Shown in pieces: positions 44,637 through 53,079 of a DNA stretch of 64,000 nucleotides; position 1 is the stretch's first letter; every line of letters starts with the position of its first letter. This stretch comes from Eubacterium sp. CAG:248. Its GTDB lineage: Bacteria; Bacillota; Clostridia; Lachnospirales; Lachnospiraceae. The notes beneath the pieces are model-generated. The model did not search any database. It saw only the letters and a program-made list of their open reading frames with translations, and had not been told where the DNA came from. The position numbers and the translations under genes are program-made. The DNA lies in assembly GCA_000436475.1 (NCBI GenBank), contig FR886218.1:62001-126000 (forward strand). The letters run 5' to 3'.

Positions 44637-45854
44637 ATGGAAGAATTAACACTTAAGAAATTCGAAGAAGCTGCTGAAAAGGTAAAGGAAGCCACACTTC
44701 CAACTAATCTTGTATACAGCGAATATTTTAGTAACCAGACAGGCAACAAAGTATATTTAAAGCCTGAAAATATGCAGTACACAGGTGCTTATAAGGTTCG
44801 AGGAGCTTATTATAAGATAAGCACTATGTCAGAAGAAGCTCGTAAAAAAGGTCTTATAACAGCTTCAGCAGGTAATCATGCACAGGGTGTTGCATTTGCA
44901 GCTAAGAAGTATGGTGTTAAGGCAACGGTTGTTATGCCAACAACAACACCGCTTATAAAGGTAAACAGAACAAAAAGTTATGGTGCAGAAGTTGTGTTAT
45001 ATGGTGATGTTTATGATGAAGCGTGCGAGTATGCTCTTAAGTTAGCTGAAGAAAAAGGACTTACTTTTGTTCATCCTTTTGATGACCTTGATGTTGCAAC
45101 AGGTCAGGGTTCTATCGCTATGGAGATTATAAAAGAGCTTCCAACAGTAGATTACATACTTGTACCAGTAGGTGGCGGCGGACTTGCCACAGGTGTTTCT
45201 ACACTTGCCAAGCTTCTTAATCCTAATATAAAGGTTATTGGTGTTGAGCCAGCAGGTGCTAACTGTCTTCAGGCTTCTATAAAGGCTGGAAAGGTAACAA
45301 CACTTCCAACTGTAAGCACTATTGCTGATGGTACAGCTGTTAAGACTCCTGGAAGCAAGCTGTTCCCATACCTTCAGAAGAATCTTGATGATATAATCAC
45401 AGTTCCGGATGAGGATTTAATCGTATCTTTCCTTGATATGGTTGAGAATCATAAGATGATAGTTGAAAATTCTGGTCTTCTTACAGTTGCAGCATTAAAG
45501 CAGATTAAGGATAAAGATAAGAAAATTGTTTCTATCCTTTCAGGTGGTAATATGGATGTCATTACTATGTCATCAGTAGTCCAGCAGGGACTTGTTCAAA
45601 GAAGCAGAATCTTTACAGTATCAGTTCTTCTTCCAGATAAGCCAGGTGAACTTGTTAAGGTTGCAAAAATAATTGCTGATGCCAATGGTAACGTAATCAA
45701 GCTTGATCACAACCAGTTTGTAAGTATCAACAGAAAGGCTACTGTTGAGTTAAGGATTACAATAGAAGCATTTGGACATGAGCATAAAGAACAGATAGTG
45801 TCAGAGCTTGAAAAGAATGGATTAAGACCTAGATTAGTAAAGGTAAACATATAA
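44637..45854 (+). CDS. ilvA: Threonine ammonia-lyase with C-terminal ACT domain
   Basis: A PLP enzyme turning threonine into 2-oxobutanoate. The 405-residue product has the PLP Lys in TGAYKVRGAYYKIS (about residue 53), the glycine loop VPVGGGGLATGVS near residue 180 and an ACT-like C-terminal domain (about 325-405). This short-regulated form is common in Clostridia and may be biosynthetic or catabolic. No ribosome-binding site is visible before the ATG, although the protein start fits the family. It stands between ftsY and ylxM, which are normally adjacent. Confidence 0.93.
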   Translation: MEELTLKKFEEAAEKVKEATLPTNLVYSEYFSNQTGNKVYLKPENMQYTGAYKVRGAYYKISTMSEEARKKGLITASAGNHAQGVAFAAKKYGVKATVVMPTTTPLIKVNRTKSYGAEVVLYGDVYDEACEYALKLAEEKGLTFVHPFDDLDVATGQGSIAMEIIKELPTVDYILVPVGGGGLATGVSTLAKLLNPNIKVIGVEPAGANCLQASIKAGKVTTLPTVSTIADGTAVKTPGSKLFPYLQKNLDDIITVPDEDLIVSFLDMVENHKMIVENSGLLTVAALKQIKDKDKKIVSILSGGNMDVITMSSVVQQGLVQRSRIFTVSVLLPDKPGELVKVAKIIADANGNVIKLDHNQFVSINRKATVELRITIEAFGHEHKEQIVSELEKNGLRPRLVKVNI

Positions 45855-45890
45855 TAGTGTCTGCTCCTGACATCATTATTTAAATTTTTT

Positions 45891-45925
45891 AAAAGTGTCA
45901 AGTAAAAGTACTTGACACTTTTTTA
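45891..45925 (+). terminator. Intrinsic terminator after ilvA
   Basis: A 14-bp stem, aaaagtgtcaagta and tacttgacactttt, 4-base loop, T-run. Its right arm contains the -35 of the next promoter. Confidence 0.9.
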
Positions 45926-45940
45926 GTACCATGATATTAT
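45912..45940 (+). promoter_or_regulatory. ylxM-ffh promoter embedded in the ilvA terminator
   Basis: A perfect TTGACA (45912-45917), 17 bases, then TATTAT (45935-45940) preceded by TG in extended -10 spacing (TGATATTAT). Confidence 0.75.
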
Positions 45941-45986
45941 ACTCAAGGCTTAAGAATATTTATGAGCTGGAAAGTTAAGGTGCATT

Positions 45987-46331
45987 GTGGAACGTATTGT
46001 AGAACAGACATTGTTATATGATTTTTATGGCGAGTTACTTAATGAACATCAGCGGGGTGTTTATGAGGATGCCGTGTTCAATGATTTATCCTTAAGTGAG
46101 ATTGCAGATGAATATGGAATATCAAGACAGGGTGTTCATGATCTTATAAAAAGAGTATCTAACACACTTGATGGATATGAGGCAAAGCTTCATCTGGTCG
46201 AAAAGTTTATGGATACTAAAGCAAAGATTACAAGAATAGACGAGCTTGTTGATGCATATATCAAGGATGAGGATATGAGTTACATCCATGAGATTAAGAA
46301 GCTCTCTAAAGAAATTATCGAAGATTATTAA
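45987..46331 (+). CDS. ylxM: YlxM/UPF0122 DNA-binding helix-turn-helix protein
   Basis: A 114-residue YlxM (UPF0122) protein, a sigma-70 region-4-like helix-turn-helix protein tied to the SRP genes. The HTH is LSLSEIADEYGISRQGVHDLIKR. The start is GTG with aaggtg upstream. It lies 20 bases before ffh, the usual partner. Its role may be to modulate SRP; this is not proven by the sequence. Confidence 0.92.
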   Translation: MERIVEQTLLYDFYGELLNEHQRGVYEDAVFNDLSLSEIADEYGISRQGVHDLIKRVSNTLDGYEAKLHLVEKFMDTKAKITRIDELVDAYIKDEDMSYIHEIKKLSKEIIEDY

Positions 46332-46351
46332 TCATACATTGGAGGTCATAT

Positions 46352-47707
46352 ATGGCATTTGACAGTCTTTCAGATAAACTTCAGAATATATTTAAGAATC
46401 TTCGAGGTAAAGGCCGCCTTTCTGAAGCTGATGTCAAGGCAGCACTCAAGGAAGTCAAGATGGCATTACTTGAAGCTGATGTTAACTTTAAAGTCGTTAA
46501 GAACTTTATCAAGTCAGTCGAGGAGCGTGCTATTGGACAGGATGTTATGTCAAGTCTTACACCTGGTCAGATGGTTATAAAGATTGTTAACGAAGAGATG
46601 ATATCTCTTATGGGTTCTGAAACTACTGAGATTAAGCTGAAATCTGGTAACGAGATTACGGTTATTATGATGGCAGGTCTTCAGGGTGCAGGTAAGACAA
46701 CAACAACTGCAAAGCTTGCTGGTAAATTTAAGGAAAAAGGTAAAAAGCCTTTACTTGTTGCATGTGATGTTTACAGGCCAGCTGCTATTGAGCAGTTAAC
46801 TATAAACGGCAATAAACAGGGAGTTGAAGTGTTCTCTATGGGAACAGGTCATAATCCGGTTGATATTGCCAAGGCATCTATAGCACATGCTAAGGATAAT
46901 AATTTCAATATCGTTATTCTTGATACTGCTGGTCGTCTTCATGTTGATGAGAATATGATGGAAGAGCTTATCAATATAAAGAATGAAGTTGAAGTTGACC
47001 AGACTATACTGGTAGTTGACTCTATGACAGGTCAGGATGCTGTCAATGTTGCTGCTTCATTTAACGAAAAGGTTGGGATTGATGGAGTTATTCTTACTAA
47101 GTTAGATGGCGATACAAGAGGTGGTGCTGCACTTTCAATCAAGGCTGTTACAGGAAAGCCTATCCTCTATGTAGGTATGGGTGAAAAGTTATCAGATCTT
47201 GAGCAGTTTTACCCGGACCGTATGGCATCAAGAATTCTTGGAATGGGAGATGTCCTTACACTTATTGAAAAGGCAGAAGCACAGATTGATGCTGACAAAG
47301 CTAAGGAGATGGAAGCTAAGCTTAAGAAAGCAGAGTTTGATTTTGATGATTTCCTTGAGTATATGGGTCAGATAAGAAATATGGGTGGTATAGGTTCTAT
47401 TATGAGTATGCTTCCAGGCATGGGACTTGGTGGCAACATGAAGAATCTTCAGATGCCTGATGAAGATGAAGCAGAAGCTAATCTTAAAAGAACAGAAGCT
47501 ATCATACAGTCAATGACAGCTAAGGAAAGAAAAAATCCTGATATTATCAATCCATCAAGAAAAAACAGGATTGCAAGAGGTGCTGGTGTTAATATCAGTG
47601 AAGTAAACAGGCTCATCAAGCAGTTTGAACAGATGAAAAAGATGATGAAACAGATGCCTGGTATGATGAAAGGTGCTAAAAAGGGACGTTTTAAATTACC
47701 TTTTTAA
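46352..47707 (+). CDS. ffh: Signal recognition particle protein Ffh
   Basis: The SRP54 GTPase that binds signal peptides and 4.5S/scRNA. The NG domain (about 1-295) has MMAGLQGAGKTTTTAKLAG, DTAGRLHVDENMMEEL and TKLDGDTRGGAAL; the methionine-rich M domain (about 300-451) ends in MMKQMPGMMKGAKKGRFKLPF-type sequence. A ttggagg site precedes the ATG. Followed by rpsP. Confidence 0.97.
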   Translation: MAFDSLSDKLQNIFKNLRGKGRLSEADVKAALKEVKMALLEADVNFKVVKNFIKSVEERAIGQDVMSSLTPGQMVIKIVNEEMISLMGSETTEIKLKSGNEITVIMMAGLQGAGKTTTTAKLAGKFKEKGKKPLLVACDVYRPAAIEQLTINGNKQGVEVFSMGTGHNPVDIAKASIAHAKDNNFNIVILDTAGRLHVDENMMEELINIKNEVEVDQTILVVDSMTGQDAVNVAASFNEKVGIDGVILTKLDGDTRGGAALSIKAVTGKPILYVGMGEKLSDLEQFYPDRMASRILGMGDVLTLIEKAEAQIDADKAKEMEAKLKKAEFDFDDFLEYMGQIRNMGGIGSIMSMLPGMGLGGNMKNLQMPDEDEAEANLKRTEAIIQSMTAKERKNPDIINPSRKNRIARGAGVNISEVNRLIKQFEQMKKMMKQMPGMMKGAKKGRFKLPF

Positions 47708-47749
47708 CATATATATTATTATGAAAGATTTACAGGAGGTGAAACAGTA

Positions 47750-47995
47750 ATGGCAGTAAAGATTAGATTAAAGAGATTAGGTGAGAAGAAGTCTCCTTTC
47801 TATAGAATTATCGTAGCAGATTCAAGATCTCCAAGAAATGGTAGATTTATTGAAGAAATCGGTACTTATGATCCTAATTACGATCCATGCAAGCTTAACG
47901 TTGATGCAGAACTCGCTAAGAAGTGGTTAGCTAACGGAGCTCAGCCTACAGAAGTAGTTGGAAAGCTTTTCAAGATGGCAGGTATCGAAAAATAA
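47750..47995 (+). CDS. rpsP: 30S ribosomal protein S16
   Basis: An 81-residue S16 starting MAVKIRLKRLGEKKSPFYRIIVADSR, the family signature. A strong caggaggtg site precedes the ATG. Followed by the KH-domain gene as in most Firmicutes. Confidence 0.97.
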   Translation: MAVKIRLKRLGEKKSPFYRIIVADSRSPRNGRFIEEIGTYDPNYDPCKLNVDAELAKKWLANGAQPTEVVGKLFKMAGIEK

Positions 47996-48016
47996 GACTA
48001 GTGGAGGTATTTAGCT

Positions 48017-48247
48017 ATGAAACAGTTAGTGGAAGTTATCGCTAAAGCACTAGTTGATAATCCGGATGAGGTTGTAGTAACAGAAACACAGAAAGATAAA
48101 GCAATTGTCGTAAATTTAAAGGTTGCTTCATCAGATATTGGTAAGGTGATCGGTAAATCCGGAAGAATTGCAAAGTCTATTAGAGCTGTTGTATCTGCAG
48201 CCGCATCTAAGACTGATAAAAAGGTCATTGTAGAGATAGACAATTAA
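48017..48247 (+). CDS. khpA: KH-domain RNA-binding protein KhpA (YlqC)
   Basis: A 76-residue single KH-domain protein; the nucleic acid-binding GxxG loop is GKSG in VIGKSGRIAKSIRAVVSAA. KhpA pairs with KhpB in other Firmicutes and affects RNA and cell-wall growth. It lies 21 bases after rpsP and ends at a terminator, unlike the usual run into rimM. Confidence 0.94.
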   Translation: MKQLVEVIAKALVDNPDEVVVTETQKDKAIVVNLKVASSDIGKVIGKSGRIAKSIRAVVSAAASKTDKKVIVEIDN

Positions 48248-48258
48248 TGCACTGTTAT

Positions 48259-48296
48259 GAGTCATTATACTTTTTAAGTATAGTGGCTCATTTTTG
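48259..48296 (+). terminator. Intrinsic terminator after khpA
   Basis: A 14-bp stem with G-T pairs, gagtcattatactt and aagtatagtggctc, followed by atttttg. Confidence 0.82.
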
Positions 48297-48336
48297 TTAT
48301 TAATATTTGCAGTAAAACACCAGATGCATATAGTAT

Positions 48337-48404
48337 CATATTTTCTAGTACATCGTTTTCAAAATAACGTACTAGAAAATATGTTCGGCATATGTTAATA
48401 TAAT
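48337..48404 (+). promoter_or_regulatory. 15-bp inverted repeat, LexA-like site and -10 before the nuclease pair
   Basis: A perfect inverted repeat, catattttctagtac and gtactagaaaatatg (48337-48351, 48369-48383), is followed by TATAAT (48399-48404). Its right arm overlaps AGAAA-ATAT-GTTCG (48374-48387), 8 of 10 matches to the Firmicutes LexA box CGAAC-N4-GTTCG. SOS control is an inference. Confidence 0.45.
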
Positions 48405-48438
48405 GATGAAATAAGAAGTATAGGAGAATAATATTATT

Positions 48439-49548
48439 ATGAAGCTGATACACTGTGCAGATCTGCATCTGGATTCTGATATGACAAGTAATCTTACTAA
48501 AGAAAAAGCAAAAGAACGAAGGACAGAGCTGTTAGTGACATTTCAAAGGATGATTACATATGCAAAGGAAAATGATGTACATCATATTCTTATATCTGGA
48601 GATCTGTATGACAAGAAAAACATATCATCTACTGCACGCAATGTTTTTTTAACAGCAGTTACTGATAATCAAGATATTATATTTTATTATCTTAAGGGAA
48701 ATCATGATGCTGAAAGTATGTTTATTGGAATGAATAAGATTCCAGATAATTTAAAACTGTTCGGTACAGAATGGACAGAATATAAAATTACTTCTGAAAA
48801 AGATAATAACAAAATAGTTATTAGTGGCATAGAACTTACAGCGGATAATTCCGACATTATATACAATTCTCTTATTCTTGACAATAACTGCTTTAACATA
48901 GTCATGCTGCATGGTCAGGAAGCACAGACTAAAAGCAGAAATGAATATCAGAGCATATCAATCAGACTTCTTAAGAATAAAGGGATAGACTATCTTGCAC
49001 TTGGACATGTACACTCATATAAGAAAGAAAAGCTTGATGCAAGGGGAATTTACTGTTATCCAGGCTGCATTGAAGGCAGGGGCTTTGACGAATGTGGTGA
49101 ACATGGCTTTGTTGTTATAGATGTAAACAATAATACACTTACAAGCCACGAAATGATACAGGCAGCTTCAAGATGCCTGTATGAAATAGACGTAGATATA
49201 TCAGAATGCCTGAATTCATCTGAAATAATTAATAACATACAGCATGCACTTGATATGAAGCATTATAGCAGTTCAAGTATGATTAAAGTTGTGCTTACAG
49301 GTAATATAAATGTAAACTGTGAAAAAAATATAGAATATATTACAATGATGTTTTGTGACAAATATTATTATTTTAAGTTGTATGACCATTCTGGAATAAA
49401 AATAGATTACGATAATTTTCTATATGAGAATTCTGTAAAAGGAGAGCTTGTACGGCTTGTGAAAGCTGATGATGCGCTGGATGATGACACTAAAGCTGCT
49501 ATTATAGCGATTGGAATCAAAGCTTTAACAGGAGAGGAATATATATGA
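48439..49548 (+). CDS. Mre11/SbcD-like metallophosphoesterase (YhaO-type DNA repair nuclease)
   Basis: A 369-residue calcineurin-like phosphoesterase of the SbcD/YhaO type. Metal motifs are HCADLHLDSDM near residue 5, LISGDLYDKKN near residue 50, LKGNHDAES near residue 78 and LALGHVHSYK near residue 177. The C-terminal part is a variable capping region. It overlaps the next gene by 4 bases (ATGA), so the two form a Mre11-Rad50-like pair. The position between khpA and rimM is unusual. Confidence 0.87.
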   Translation: MKLIHCADLHLDSDMTSNLTKEKAKERRTELLVTFQRMITYAKENDVHHILISGDLYDKKNISSTARNVFLTAVTDNQDIIFYYLKGNHDAESMFIGMNKIPDNLKLFGTEWTEYKITSEKDNNKIVISGIELTADNSDIIYNSLILDNNCFNIVMLHGQEAQTKSRNEYQSISIRLLKNKGIDYLALGHVHSYKKEKLDARGIYCYPGCIEGRGFDECGEHGFVVIDVNNNTLTSHEMIQAASRCLYEIDVDISECLNSSEIINNIQHALDMKHYSSSSMIKVVLTGNINVNCEKNIEYITMMFCDKYYYFKLYDHSGIKIDYDNFLYENSVKGELVRLVKADDALDDDTKAAIIAIGIKALTGEEYI

Positions 49549-51884
49549 AATTAGTAAGTCTGCATATAGATAATTTTGGCAAATTTAATAACCTTGATAT
49601 GAGCTTTGATAATGGACTTAATCAGTTGATAGAAAAAAACGGATGGGGGAAAAGTACACTTACTGCATTTATTAAAGTCATGTTTTATGGCTTTGATAAT
49701 TCCTCTAAAAGAGATTCCTATGAAAATGAGAGAAAACGTTATAAGCCGTGGAATGGCGGAATATATGGTGGTAATATAACATTCTGTCTTGATGATAAAC
49801 GATATACGATATATAGAACATTTGAAGCAAAAGATAAAGATGATACATTCCGCCTTGTTGACCAAAGAACAATGTTAGTTTCTTTAGATTATAGCTCCAA
49901 TATTGGATATGAAATCTTTAAAATAGACAGCAGCACATTTAAAAAGACCTTATGTATATACGAAAATAACTGTATAACAGAAAGCACCGGTGATATCGAA
50001 GCGCTTCTTGGAGATGAACAGTCAGATACAGAGGATATAAATAACTTTGACAAGGTTATTAAAAGCATGGATGATAAGCTTAATGCCTTAAGTCCTGACA
50101 GAAAAACAGGTGAACTTTATAAGCAGAAGGACAAGCTTAATCAAATACAGGCACAGTTAAAAGAAATGCCAGTATTAGAAGATAGTATAGACACAACTAT
50201 AAGACATATAAAAGATACAGAAAAACTTATGGAAAAGCTATCTTTGCAAAAACAGCATATAAAAGAAGAACTAGATAAGGCAAGCTATTACAATGAAATG
50301 CAAAGCATTTTAAAGCAATATAATATATATAGCAGACAGCTTGAAGAAAAAAGACAAGCCTATGAAGAAAAGCTTGAAGAATATGGCAGGCTTCCAGATA
50401 TTAATGATGTTTGTATGAAAATACAATATGCAGACAGGATACTTGATAAATACAGCCAGCTAAAAGAACTAGAGCCTAATAAGACACAGTATGACAGGCT
50501 GCATGAACTTAAAGCATCGGTGTCTTGTTATTCGCATCATGAGCTTAAGGAACAGATAGATAACATAAAACATCTGAACACATTAAAGTCTGAGATACAA
50601 AGTGAATTATCTGTTGCAGATAAATATAGAAACATTCTTTTAATAGCAGCTATAGCAGCCGGTCTGCTTTCTATTATAGTTGGTGCTATAACTGGTACCG
50701 GTGTATTGCTGATACCAATAGGAATAATATTAATAATTGCCGGAATAGTGTATAATAAAAATGAAAAAACTGGAAGCAGTAAACATATTCATGCACCTAT
50801 TAATGAATTAAAAAACGATTATAAAAAGCAGTATTTACTTATAAAAGAATGGCTTGATGCACACGATATTAGTTTTGATCCTGATGTAGTATATACACTG
50901 TCAACAATAGATAACAGATTGTATGAATATGAAAGAATCGTCCAACAGATAGATAAGTATAATATCCAGTATAAGCAAGCTGGTATAAGTGGATATGTCA
51001 GGAATATATGCAGTTTTATATCAAGCTTTGAGAATTATATGCCACAAGAACTGGCTGATATTATAAATGATGATAAAAAGAAGCAGGATATTATACTGCT
51101 TATAAAAGAGTGTAATAACTGCCTTTATAAAATGAAGCAGGATATTGAAATAATCGGACATATAAGAAAAGAATATGATTATGCATATAATATATTTAAT
51201 ACATTTGAAAGCCAGCATAATGATATAGGTAAAATCATAGAACAAGTATCAAATACTAATCTTGAACATACTGAAAATGTGTCTATGCTTAACAGCAGGC
51301 TGGATGATATAGAAAAAAAACTCAAGCAGCATAACGATAATATAGCTGGATATAGCACACAATTAAGTATATATCAAGATAAACTTGATGAGCTTACAGA
51401 TAAAAATAATATACTTTCGGAACTTATGGAGGATTATGAAATTCGACTGAAAAAATATAACAATCTGAAACTGTCAAGAGAATATCTTATAAAGGCCAGA
51501 ATATCGTTTTCATGTAAATATCAGGTTTCAGTTAAAAATAAATTTAATGAATATATTGATATATGTAACAATGCAACGGACTTCCACGACAAGTATAGTA
51601 TTGATGTTAATAACAGACTGCTTACGAATGAATATGGACAGGAAAGAGAGCTTCGTTTTTTTAGTTCGGGTTCAAAGGATATAGCCAGCTTATGTTTAAG
51701 ACTTTCATTTATTAATGCTATGTATAAGGATGATAAACCATTTATAATCATGGATGATCCTTTTGTTAATATGGATGATAACATCATAAATGGTGCTAAA
51801 GCACTTTTAAATATACTATCCGATAGTTATCAGATAATATATTTTACATGTCATCAAAGCAGAATTATCAAAACACGGGATTAG
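49545..51884 (+). CDS. Rad50/SbcC-like AAA ATPase (YhaN-type) with central membrane hairpin
   Basis: A 779-residue SMC-like ATPase. The N-terminal Walker A is LIEKNGWGKSTLTAFIKVMFYGF; coiled coils surround a strongly hydrophobic hairpin near residues 363-405 (LLIAAIAAGLLSIIVGAI then GVLLIPIGIILIIAGIVY), as in YhaN proteins. The C-terminal head has a weakened signature FFSSGSKDIASLCLRLSF and the Walker B FIIMDDPFVNMDD. It partners the upstream nuclease. The membrane hairpin suggests a bound, not freely diffusing, complex. Confidence 0.85.
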   Translation: MKLVSLHIDNFGKFNNLDMSFDNGLNQLIEKNGWGKSTLTAFIKVMFYGFDNSSKRDSYENERKRYKPWNGGIYGGNITFCLDDKRYTIYRTFEAKDKDDTFRLVDQRTMLVSLDYSSNIGYEIFKIDSSTFKKTLCIYENNCITESTGDIEALLGDEQSDTEDINNFDKVIKSMDDKLNALSPDRKTGELYKQKDKLNQIQAQLKEMPVLEDSIDTTIRHIKDTEKLMEKLSLQKQHIKEELDKASYYNEMQSILKQYNIYSRQLEEKRQAYEEKLEEYGRLPDINDVCMKIQYADRILDKYSQLKELEPNKTQYDRLHELKASVSCYSHHELKEQIDNIKHLNTLKSEIQSELSVADKYRNILLIAAIAAGLLSIIVGAITGTGVLLIPIGIILIIAGIVYNKNEKTGSSKHIHAPINELKNDYKKQYLLIKEWLDAHDISFDPDVVYTLSTIDNRLYEYERIVQQIDKYNIQYKQAGISGYVRNICSFISSFENYMPQELADIINDDKKKQDIILLIKECNNCLYKMKQDIEIIGHIRKEYDYAYNIFNTFESQHNDIGKIIEQVSNTNLEHTENVSMLNSRLDDIEKKLKQHNDNIAGYSTQLSIYQDKLDELTDKNNILSELMEDYEIRLKKYNNLKLSREYLIKARISFSCKYQVSVKNKFNEYIDICNNATDFHDKYSIDVNNRLLTNEYGQERELRFFSSGSKDIASLCLRLSFINAMYKDDKPFIIMDDPFVNMDDNIINGAKALLNILSDSYQIIYFTCHQSRIIKTRD

Positions 51885-51946
51885 GTCTGAGTGCACCTTG
51901 CCACATACCCGCATACATAAATATGTGCACAGAAAAGAGGAATTTT

Positions 51947-52465
51947 ATGAACGAAGATATGTTAAGAGTAGGTGTGATTACATCAACTCACGGAATAAAA
52001 GGAGAGGTTAAAGTGTTTCCTACTACAGACGATCCTGCAAGGTTTAAAAAATTAAAAGAATGTGTAATTGCTGGAAAACGTGGAAATATAAATGTTACTG
52101 TACAGTCGGTAAAGTTTTTTAAACAGTTTGTTATACTGAAATTTAAAGAATTTGATAATATTAATGATATTGAGATTTATACAAAGTGCGACCTGCTTGT
52201 AACAAGAGATAATGCTGTTAAATGTGAACCAGGTGAATATTTCATATGTGATCTTATCGGACTTACTGTTGTTACAGATGAAGGGAATACTCTTGGAAAG
52301 CTTACTGATGTTATAGAAACAGGAGCTAATAATGTGTATGAGGTCACAGCCCCTGGTGGCAGAGTATATTATCTTCCGGTTATTGATGAATGTATACTTG
52401 CACATGATCTTGACAATAAAACAGTTACAGTACATGTGTTAAAGGGTCTTCTTGATATTAGCTAA
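51947..52465 (+). CDS. rimM: Ribosome maturation factor RimM
   Basis: A 172-residue 30S assembly factor that binds S19. It starts MNEDMLRVGVITSTHGIKGEVKVFP, the family opening, and its C-terminal PRC-barrel part has GLTVVTDEGNTLGKLTDVIETGANNVYEV and YLPVIDECI. The start at 51947 has agagg upstream; longer reading from 51848 overlaps the ATPase gene and is unlikely. trmD, normally next, is absent here. Confidence 0.94.
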   Translation: MNEDMLRVGVITSTHGIKGEVKVFPTTDDPARFKKLKECVIAGKRGNINVTVQSVKFFKQFVILKFKEFDNINDIEIYTKCDLLVTRDNAVKCEPGEYFICDLIGLTVVTDEGNTLGKLTDVIETGANNVYEVTAPGGRVYYLPVIDECILAHDLDNKTVTVHVLKGLLDIS

Positions 52466-52503
52466 AGCAGAATTCACAACGAAATATTTTATTGAAATTA
52501 AGA

Positions 52504-52570
52504 TTGCATATTTTTATTGCATATTTTTATGAAATTAATACTTGCATATTTATTTAGTATATGTTATTCT
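52504..52570 (+). promoter_or_regulatory. 13-bp direct repeats and predicted rplS promoter
   Basis: TTGCATATTTTTA occurs twice in perfect tandem (52504-52516, 52517-52529). A third partial copy at 52542 supplies the -35 TTGCAT, followed after 17 bases by TATTCT (52565-52570) with TG in extended position. Confidence 0.6.
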
Positions 52571-52584
52571 TATCAAGTTGTGAA

Positions 52585-52640
52585 AAGAGACAGTCCTCTG
52601 TTGTGCCGGTCACATTAAGAATGTCGAAATAATAAGGAGG
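52585..52640 (+). ncRNA. Possible rplS (L19) leader RNA
   Basis: Between the predicted promoter and the rplS ribosome-binding site lie two small hairpins (acag/ctgt at 52590-52601 and acatt/aatgt at 52612-52624) and a ggtcac segment (52608-52613) that recurs at the ribosome-binding site. L19 leaders exist in Firmicutes; I cannot confirm a match by eye. Confidence 0.3.
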
Positions 52641-52646
52641 TCACAC

Positions 52647-52994
52647 ATGAATACAATTATTAAGAACATCGAAGATGCTCAGCTTAAGGCTGAAGTACCA
52701 GCTTTCAATGTTGGTGATACTGTAAGAGTATCTGCTAAGATTAAGGAAGGAAACCGTGAAAGAATCCAGGTATTTGAAGGAACTGTTTTAAAGAAGCAGG
52801 GTACAGGAGTACGTGCTACATTTACAGTTAGAAAGATTTCTGGTGGAATCGGTGTAGAAAAGACATGGCCATTACATTCACCTATCGTAGAGAAGGTTGA
52901 AGTTATCAGACGTGGTAAGGCTAGAAGAGCTAAGTTATTCTACTTACGTCAGAGAACAGGTAAGGCTGCAAAGGTTAAAGAATTAGTTAGATAA
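52647..52994 (+). CDS. rplS: 50S ribosomal protein L19
   Basis: A 115-residue L19 with PAFNVGDTVRVSAKIKEGNRERIQ at the start, the TFTVRKISGGIGVEKTWPLHSPIVEKVEV core and a basic GKARRAKLFYLRQRTGKAAK end. A strong aaggaggt site precedes the ATG. Codon use is of the highly expressed type. It has its own promoter and terminator. Confidence 0.97.
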   Translation: MNTIIKNIEDAQLKAEVPAFNVGDTVRVSAKIKEGNRERIQVFEGTVLKKQGTGVRATFTVRKISGGIGVEKTWPLHSPIVEKVEVIRRGKARRAKLFYLRQRTGKAAKVKELVR

Positions 52995-53007
52995 TTATAA
53001 TAATTCT

Positions 53008-53063
53008 ATAATAAAATGAGGTTGTAACAGGTTTGTGCCTGAATTACAACCTCATTTTATTAT
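53008..53063. terminator. Bidirectional terminator between rplS and the prepilin gene
   Basis: A 20-bp perfect stem (53008-53027 with 53044-53063) around the 16-base loop. A- and T-rich ends let it act for both converging genes. Confidence 0.9.
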
Positions 53064-53079
53064 AAATATTTTTTAAAGT

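Noticed and set aside
51848..51946. N-terminal extension of RimM overlapping the ATPase gene
   Set aside because: It overlaps the ATPase coding sequence, and the family start with a proper ribosome-binding site is at 51947.
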